From Marsupella aquatica (lineage: Eukaryota > Marchantiophyta), in the NCBI GenBank assembly GCA_973895155.1, contig OZ316892.1:11160001-11224000 (forward strand): a stretch of 64,000 nt of DNA, written 5' to 3'. Of this stretch, positions 59,151 through 64,000 are shown piece by piece (position 1 is the first letter of the stretch; every line of letters begins with the position of its first letter). Both the position numbers and the translations under genes were made by a program. Below the pieces are notes generated by a model, which saw only the letters and a list, made by a program, of their open reading frames with translations, was not told where the DNA came from and ran no database searches.

Positions 59151-59159
59151 ATTTGGAGG

Positions 59160-60204
59160 TGGTTAGAATGAAAGAATATATTTGGGGTAGACGTGAGGCA
59201 TTGGCAAATGTTTGGAAGATAGTGGAGGAGGACAACTGTGCATCAGGCCAGCTTGGACCAGACTGGTTTTGCACCGTTGTAGAGTTCAGACACAGAGTTA
59301 GTCTCGGAAGTTTCACTTTCACAAAAATCGCATATCACGTGCGACAAAGGATATGGTCATTTTATTGGTTCTAAGTTAATACTTTAGAATTTTATCAGAA
59401 AAACAATAGGGTCTTTTATATCCAATTTTGATACTTCTAAGAACATTAGGGTCTTTTTAATCAATTTTGGAATATTCCAACTTTATGGGGATTCAAAAAA
59501 AATTGAAAATTCTTACATTTTAGGGAGTCCGAGGTGATGGGGATGTTGGAAGTTAGTACGTAAATCTTGTTGACTTGGGTGATTAATTAGGGTGATCAAG
59601 CTCCTTATATTAAGGTGGGCTGCCTGGTTATATTAGGAATTGAGCACATGCATTGTCTATTCCTCTGGACCTCTCTGTTGAGCATAGACGACACTCGCAA
59701 CGGTAAGCACATGACACATCCAACGCGCAAGTAGTCGACACAAGAGATACGTGGTTCACCTCAGACCTCGAGTCTACATCCACGGGAACACACAAGAGAG
59801 CTTTACTGAGCTCTAAGCCTATCGCCTAAACCAAGTCTCCACAGTGTAAGCTCTCCTCATCTCTCAAGTGGCTCCGTAACAATGAGCCTAAGTTCCACTT
59901 ATCCAAGCAAACACCGCTTGGCATATAGTGTGCATCCTAGTTAACCTAACCATGTCTCTGACTACGGTTAGCCTAACTACGGTTACATGTAATAACCGAG
60001 GTCATAACCCTAGACTTTGAGTAAATACCTAACACTCTCTTCTGCTTTGCTGGGCATCTCCTATCCAGCCACGACACCCTTATCTCCCCGCTTTACATGG
60101 CAACATCAGCTGATCATAATTGTATTTACCTTCCCAGTGTTAAGGGACTAAATATACAATCATGAGAAATTTTCTTCATGGTTACTTTCAACTCCAGCCC
60201 ACAA
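59160..60204. other. Upstream of copia remnant; possible LTR/leader
   Basis: No gene is seen. The region 59560-60060 could include the 5' LTR of the copia element, but I found no second LTR downstream to confirm it. Confidence 0.3.
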
Positions 60205-62220
60205 GATGTCTTCTTTGGACACCACCAAGATCACATTCTTAGATAGTGATAAGCTTATTGGTGCTCAAAACTATACTATGTGGGGTTCATTCTTGAGCAG
60301 AACCTGAGGGAGAACCGGGGGGAGAAGGATCTATGGTACATCGTCCACCCTGCAACTCATGGAGGCAGCACAACCCGTAATTAGCAAGCCTTGGGATCCT
60401 CACTCTCTGGAGCATCTACAAGTAATAGAACCGGTACTCATCAGGATCTTCATCACCTGGAGCATCAACAAGCAACGGGACCACCACTGCTGTTCCAAGA
60501 GCAGCCTATCCTCATTTTGAAAAACATAAAGAGAGAGTAATAATCATTATTACCAAGATGGTAACATCATCTACCTTTCCTACTGTGCGTCAACTGCGTG
60601 ATGACGTTGACAAGCTCTGGGGAACTCTCAAAAGAAACTATGAATCGTCAACTTTGCAACAAATACTTGATCTTAAGTCACTCCACTCTTGTTGAGTATA
60701 AAATGATGGAGGGTACGTCTGTAGAAGACTACCTCAAGAAAGTTGACCGACATGTCATGGAGCTTGGATGTGTTGGGGAAGAGATTCCCGATAAGGAATA
60801 ATCCCGATTGTTCTCAGGAACTTGCCCGAAAGCTGGGCACCTTTGAAGTCTATTTATGGTGTTTTGTACTCGAAAAATGGCACAGCTACTTTTGCAGATT
60901 TGGAGAAATACCTCCAAGCTGAGGAGATGCGATGTAAACCTTGTCATGAACCAGATGATGTCAACCTGCTATTGACCTATCAACGTCAATTTGACATAGG
61001 AGGGCGAGGACCCAGTCGCGGAGACAGCAACTGCAGCTACTGTGGCAAACATGGCCATTGGGAGTCAGACTACTACGTGAAGGGAATCAACAATGAAGTC
61101 AAGAACATGACAATTAACCAGCTCATTTCAATGAGAAATTGTGTCTCAAACATCTACGTATCATTGGTAGCATTGCATTTGTGCATATTCCCTCCCACTT
61201 ACGTCATAAGCTAGGCGCTCACTCTATTATATCAATTCTACTCGGGTACGATCAACATAGCAAAGCATACTGCTGCTATGATCCAGTCCAGAAACGCATC
61301 CTCATCAGTTGTGATGTAGTCATTGATGAATCCACACCGGAGGATTTCTCGTCCATACCTCGCTCCTCGATCAGTTTATTTGGCATCTTTCCATTTGATG
61401 ATCCACCTTCGTTGGCCCCAGCTCTCTCTCCTATCATTGAGGGTTCTATTAACCCTCAAGAGGGGATTCAAATCTAGAAAGAAAAGAAATGGAAGTCCAC
61501 AAAGGCAACACTCCACAAGACAATGATCCGGGGAGCACATTCAACAAGTATCGGAGCCAACTATTGACACATCGGCACCATCAATCACCACACAACTACT
61601 CAGGTCCAAACCTCTACCACCACGTCGACCACCAGCAGGTCAGATACTCATTGGTTTTTGGGTCACTACATGTATGTGGCATCCCCAGACCAGGACCTCA
61701 CTATTGCTTTACTTGCTGACTCCTCAAATGACATCCATTTTGAAGATGCAATTCGGGATGAGGAGTGGCCAGCCGCAATGCAATCAAAGATAGATGCCCA
61801 TGAACGCAACGGCACATGGGAACTAGTTGAACTTCCAGAAAGCCAAAAGCCTCTCTCTGCCAAGTGGGTACTCAGAGATAAAATTGACCATGCTGGAAAC
61901 ATCGGAGCGAGAGTAGTGGCAAGGGGAAATGAGCAAAGACCTGGACTAGACTTTGAGGATATGTTTGCTCCAGTAGTAAGGTGGTCCATCGGAGCAAGAG
62001 TAGTGGCACTGGCAGCTGCATAGGGATGGCCAATTTCCCAAATAGATGTAGTAATAGCATTTCTGAATGACACTCTAAAGGAAACCATATTCATGGATCA
62101 ACCAGCAGGGTTCGAAGTCCACGGGAGGGAGAAATTTGTGTGTTGTCTCCTTAAATCCTTATATGGACTCAAGTAGGGTCCACTAGCATGGCATGCTGAA
62201 GTAGACTCCTTTCACTGGCA
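60205..62220 (+). mobile_element. Decayed Ty1/copia retrotransposon remnant
   Basis: In order on the plus strand: gag start (MSSLDTTKITFLDSDKLIGA, with stops soon after); gag middle (QLRDDVDKLWGTLKRNYE, EGTSVEDYLKKVDRHVMELG); a zinc knuckle in which the last Cys is lost (CSYCGKHGHWESD, about 61032-61070); the C-terminal end of integrase (LGAHSIISILLGYDQHSKAY); and reverse transcriptase N-terminal blocks (DEEWPAAMQSKIDAHERNGT, GLDFEDMFAPVVRW, ISQIDVVIAFLND, LLKSLYGLK). Protease and the integrase core are missing near 61136, and in-frame stops and shifts are frequent. RT ends before the catalytic YxDD block. The order gag-IN-RT is that of copia. Confidence 0.85.
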
Positions 62221-62432
62221 CTAGTAGTGCCATTCTTTGCTGTTGTCAAAGTTCTCCCATATACAAAATGTTATGGGAAATGTTATGGGGTGGTTATCCC
62301 ATATATGTTATGGGGTGAAACATTTTAGACTAAAGATTCATATGGGGCTTGTATTTAGGTAGCCCCTAACTCTTTTAAGTCCTGGCCATAAAGCACTTTT
62401 ATGATCTTGGCCATATCTCATTTATAGCATTA

Positions 62433-62662
62433 CGAGCCCTATGCCCGTGCGTTGCACGATGCAAGGAGGCCGGGCCGGCCCATAGGGAGTCAGGCCGGGC
62501 ATTTATGGGGCAACACATATGTGCCAGGGTGCATATTTCCTCTATCAATGATCAGGGAAAATAACTAATCGAATCTAATGGTTGTGTATCTTTCCTGCCC
62601 AAGTGCTTTTTAAATTGGGACAAAAGACTAAAAAATGCGGGACCCCTTATTATACTTGTGGA
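62433..62662 (-). mobile_element. Possible small Helitron, copy C
   Basis: On the minus strand: A|TCCACAAGTATAATAAGGGG at the start, and hairpin GTGCAACGCAC (62457-62447), exactly 10 nt, then CTCG|T at the end (62436-62433). The geometry equals copies A and B, but the terminal tetranucleotide is CTCG rather than CTRR, so the element is diverged or immobile. Nearly the same 28-bp sequence (GCCATATCTCATTTATAGCAT-like) occurs just outside both ends. Confidence 0.45.
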
Positions 62663-63143
62663 TGACCTTAGCCATATATCATTTATAGCATTGACACTTC
62701 ATACGAAAACCCCAAAACCCTCGAAAGTTATTTGAAGAGAAAACGGCGTATAGAGAGAAGGACGCTACAGCTGCTCTGCGGAGAACTGTACTTCCAATCG
62801 AAATCTTTCCAAGAAGGCAACAATCGTCGTGAAAAGTTCAGAGTATGGACTCGGTAATGGCACAGCGATGCATTGGAGACATAATGCGCAACAAAGTGCG
62901 GCACCAATGATGTTAGGGCAATATGCTAGAAGATCGACCACGTACAAATCCTTGCAGGCAGAAACTGGTCAAAATCTCGTCGAACAAATGCTCCTTGTGA
63001 ACCAGCCACTGTCGATGTCATTGATTGTGGATTCGTAGAGTTTGTTCGGGACGTCGTACATTCGGGGAAATTGAATTTAGTCTTTCAGTGCCACACGGAG
63101 AAGAGGGAAGGACCGGGAGGCGGATTTAGGGTTTGGAATCGCC
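62663..63143 (+). promoter_or_regulatory. 5' flank of DOHH
   Basis: Probable promoter and leader. No clear core elements could be assigned. Confidence 0.35.
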
Positions 63144-63936
63144 ATGGAAGAAATACATGCTTCTTCAATTCCGCTGCAGGAAACGGCGGAGTTCGTGGCA
63201 AGCCGGATGCTGGATGACAGCCTGAGCATAGCGGACAGGTGGTGGGCGCTATTCTCCTTGCGAAACATGAAAGGCGCTGTGGCTCGCGAAGCTCTCGTAA
63301 AAGGTTCGTTTGGCTTGGGGATGAATGCAAGCACGGCAGATGTTTTCAGTAGAGCATGTGTGTGGAGCTTATACAATTTTAACAAACTCTAGACCGTTTA
63401 GTAAGAGTTAGTTTATGTCGTTGCTTTCTGCAGCATTTTGGTAGCAGTGGGAAGATCTTCAGATTGAAAGCACAACTGTCAAGGACTTCACAACCGACCA
63501 ATGTCTGCAGAAGTGATCATTTAAGCTGGGCAAAAGCACTGCAAATGATTTGACGTCAGGATGCTAAAGAAATGCCAAATTTAATGTCACAGAGAAATTA
63601 TGGAGGCTGTAGAAGGGGTTTTAGATTTCCATAAGTCACTCGTGAACTTTACACAGACACTTTAATGAGTCTCAACGAGATAAAATTTAGGGTTGGAATT
63701 CCCTGAAATCACCTTATGAAATTGAAAAGACTCTGTCCCGCATGGAGCTTTGCAACCAACAATTTGCCACAATCTAATCGACGATATTTTGGGATGTAGC
63801 CATGAGAGATCCATCGAACTTGTTGGCGCATGAGGCGGCTTTTGCGCTGGGCCAGATGCAGGATGCTGAGGCCATTTCAGCGCTGAGAAATGTATTGGAG
63901 GATGTTGCTTCCGTCTCCTCTATTGTCCGCCATGAG
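63144..63936 (+). CDS. DOHH: Deoxyhypusine hydroxylase, first two exons (partial)
   Basis: Exon 63144-63303 (ATG at 63144) joins in phase to 63800-63936; the next donor is GTGATT and the rest lies beyond the window. The 98-99 residues show the HEAT-like repeats of [18 protein letters not shown] in the first and [15 protein letters not shown] plus IVRHE in the second. The His-Glu pairs in LAHEA and VRHE are the iron-binding HE motifs of the first half of the enzyme. The protein hydroxylates deoxyhypusine on eIF5A, the last step of hypusine formation, in the cytosol. The downstream half with the other two HE motifs is outside the window. Confidence 0.9.
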
Positions 63937-64000
63937 GTGATTTCTAGATTCTACTACTCGATCCCATCTGCAAATGGGTGTCCATATCGACATTGAGGTC

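Noticed and set aside
59560-60060. Complete 5' LTR of the copia element
   Set aside because: Position and composition fit, but no matching 3' LTR is seen in the window, so the ends cannot be set.

Overview
This 64 kb window is nuclear DNA of a land plant. The genes are split by short GT-AG introns. The recognisable products are plant-type: SGS3 of the trans-acting siRNA pathway, a SNAP43 subunit, a DUF716/TMEM45-like membrane protein, an RNA-binding protein resembling Arabidopsis At4g36960, and deoxyhypusine hydroxylase. Transposons are of plant type (Ty1/copia, Helitrons, small TIR elements), and one Helitron holds a short run of the plant telomere unit CCCTAAA. Species cannot be read from the sequence; a spore-bearing plant is only a guess.

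Layout. 1-390 holds the start of an unidentified gene on the minus strand that runs off the left edge. 0.4-6.3 kb is repeat-rich, with a Helitron (1191-2772), a degenerate tRNA-like sequence and a perfect 140-bp tandem duplication. SNAP43 lies at 6456-7397 (minus). 7.4-19.9 kb is almost gene-free: tandem and dispersed repeats, a second, inverted Helitron (12462-13649), a small TIR element (15392-15752) and traces of an unidentified multi-exon gene (16062-17456). A five-exon SGS3 gene occupies 19974-24987 (minus). 25-30 kb is a series of tandem repeats. A DUF716 gene follows at 30142-31044 with a duplicated, frameshifted copy of its 3' end. 31-41 kb has one small mitochondrial-like ORF, one unidentified ORF, minisatellites and a MULE-like MITE with a perfect 9-bp target duplication. 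A twelve-exon three-RRM gene spans 41478-45335 (plus). A large minus-strand gene from about 58270 down to 49543 encodes WD40-type repeats followed by more than 1,100 residues of coiled coil and an unusual basic/Cys/Pro tail. 58.7-62.7 kb is transposon debris: a foldback, a second MULE-like MITE, a decayed copia element and a third Helitron terminus. The first two coding exons of DOHH reach the right edge.

The genes do not form a functional cluster. SGS3 acts in RNA silencing, SNAP43 in snRNA transcription, the RRM protein in RNA binding and DOHH in eIF5A maturation. The two most notable items are the WD40/coiled-coil chimera and the Helitron family whose three copies share the same 3' geometry. 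Exon coordinates were derived by hand from splice sites, phase and family resemblance; no alignment or transcript data were available.
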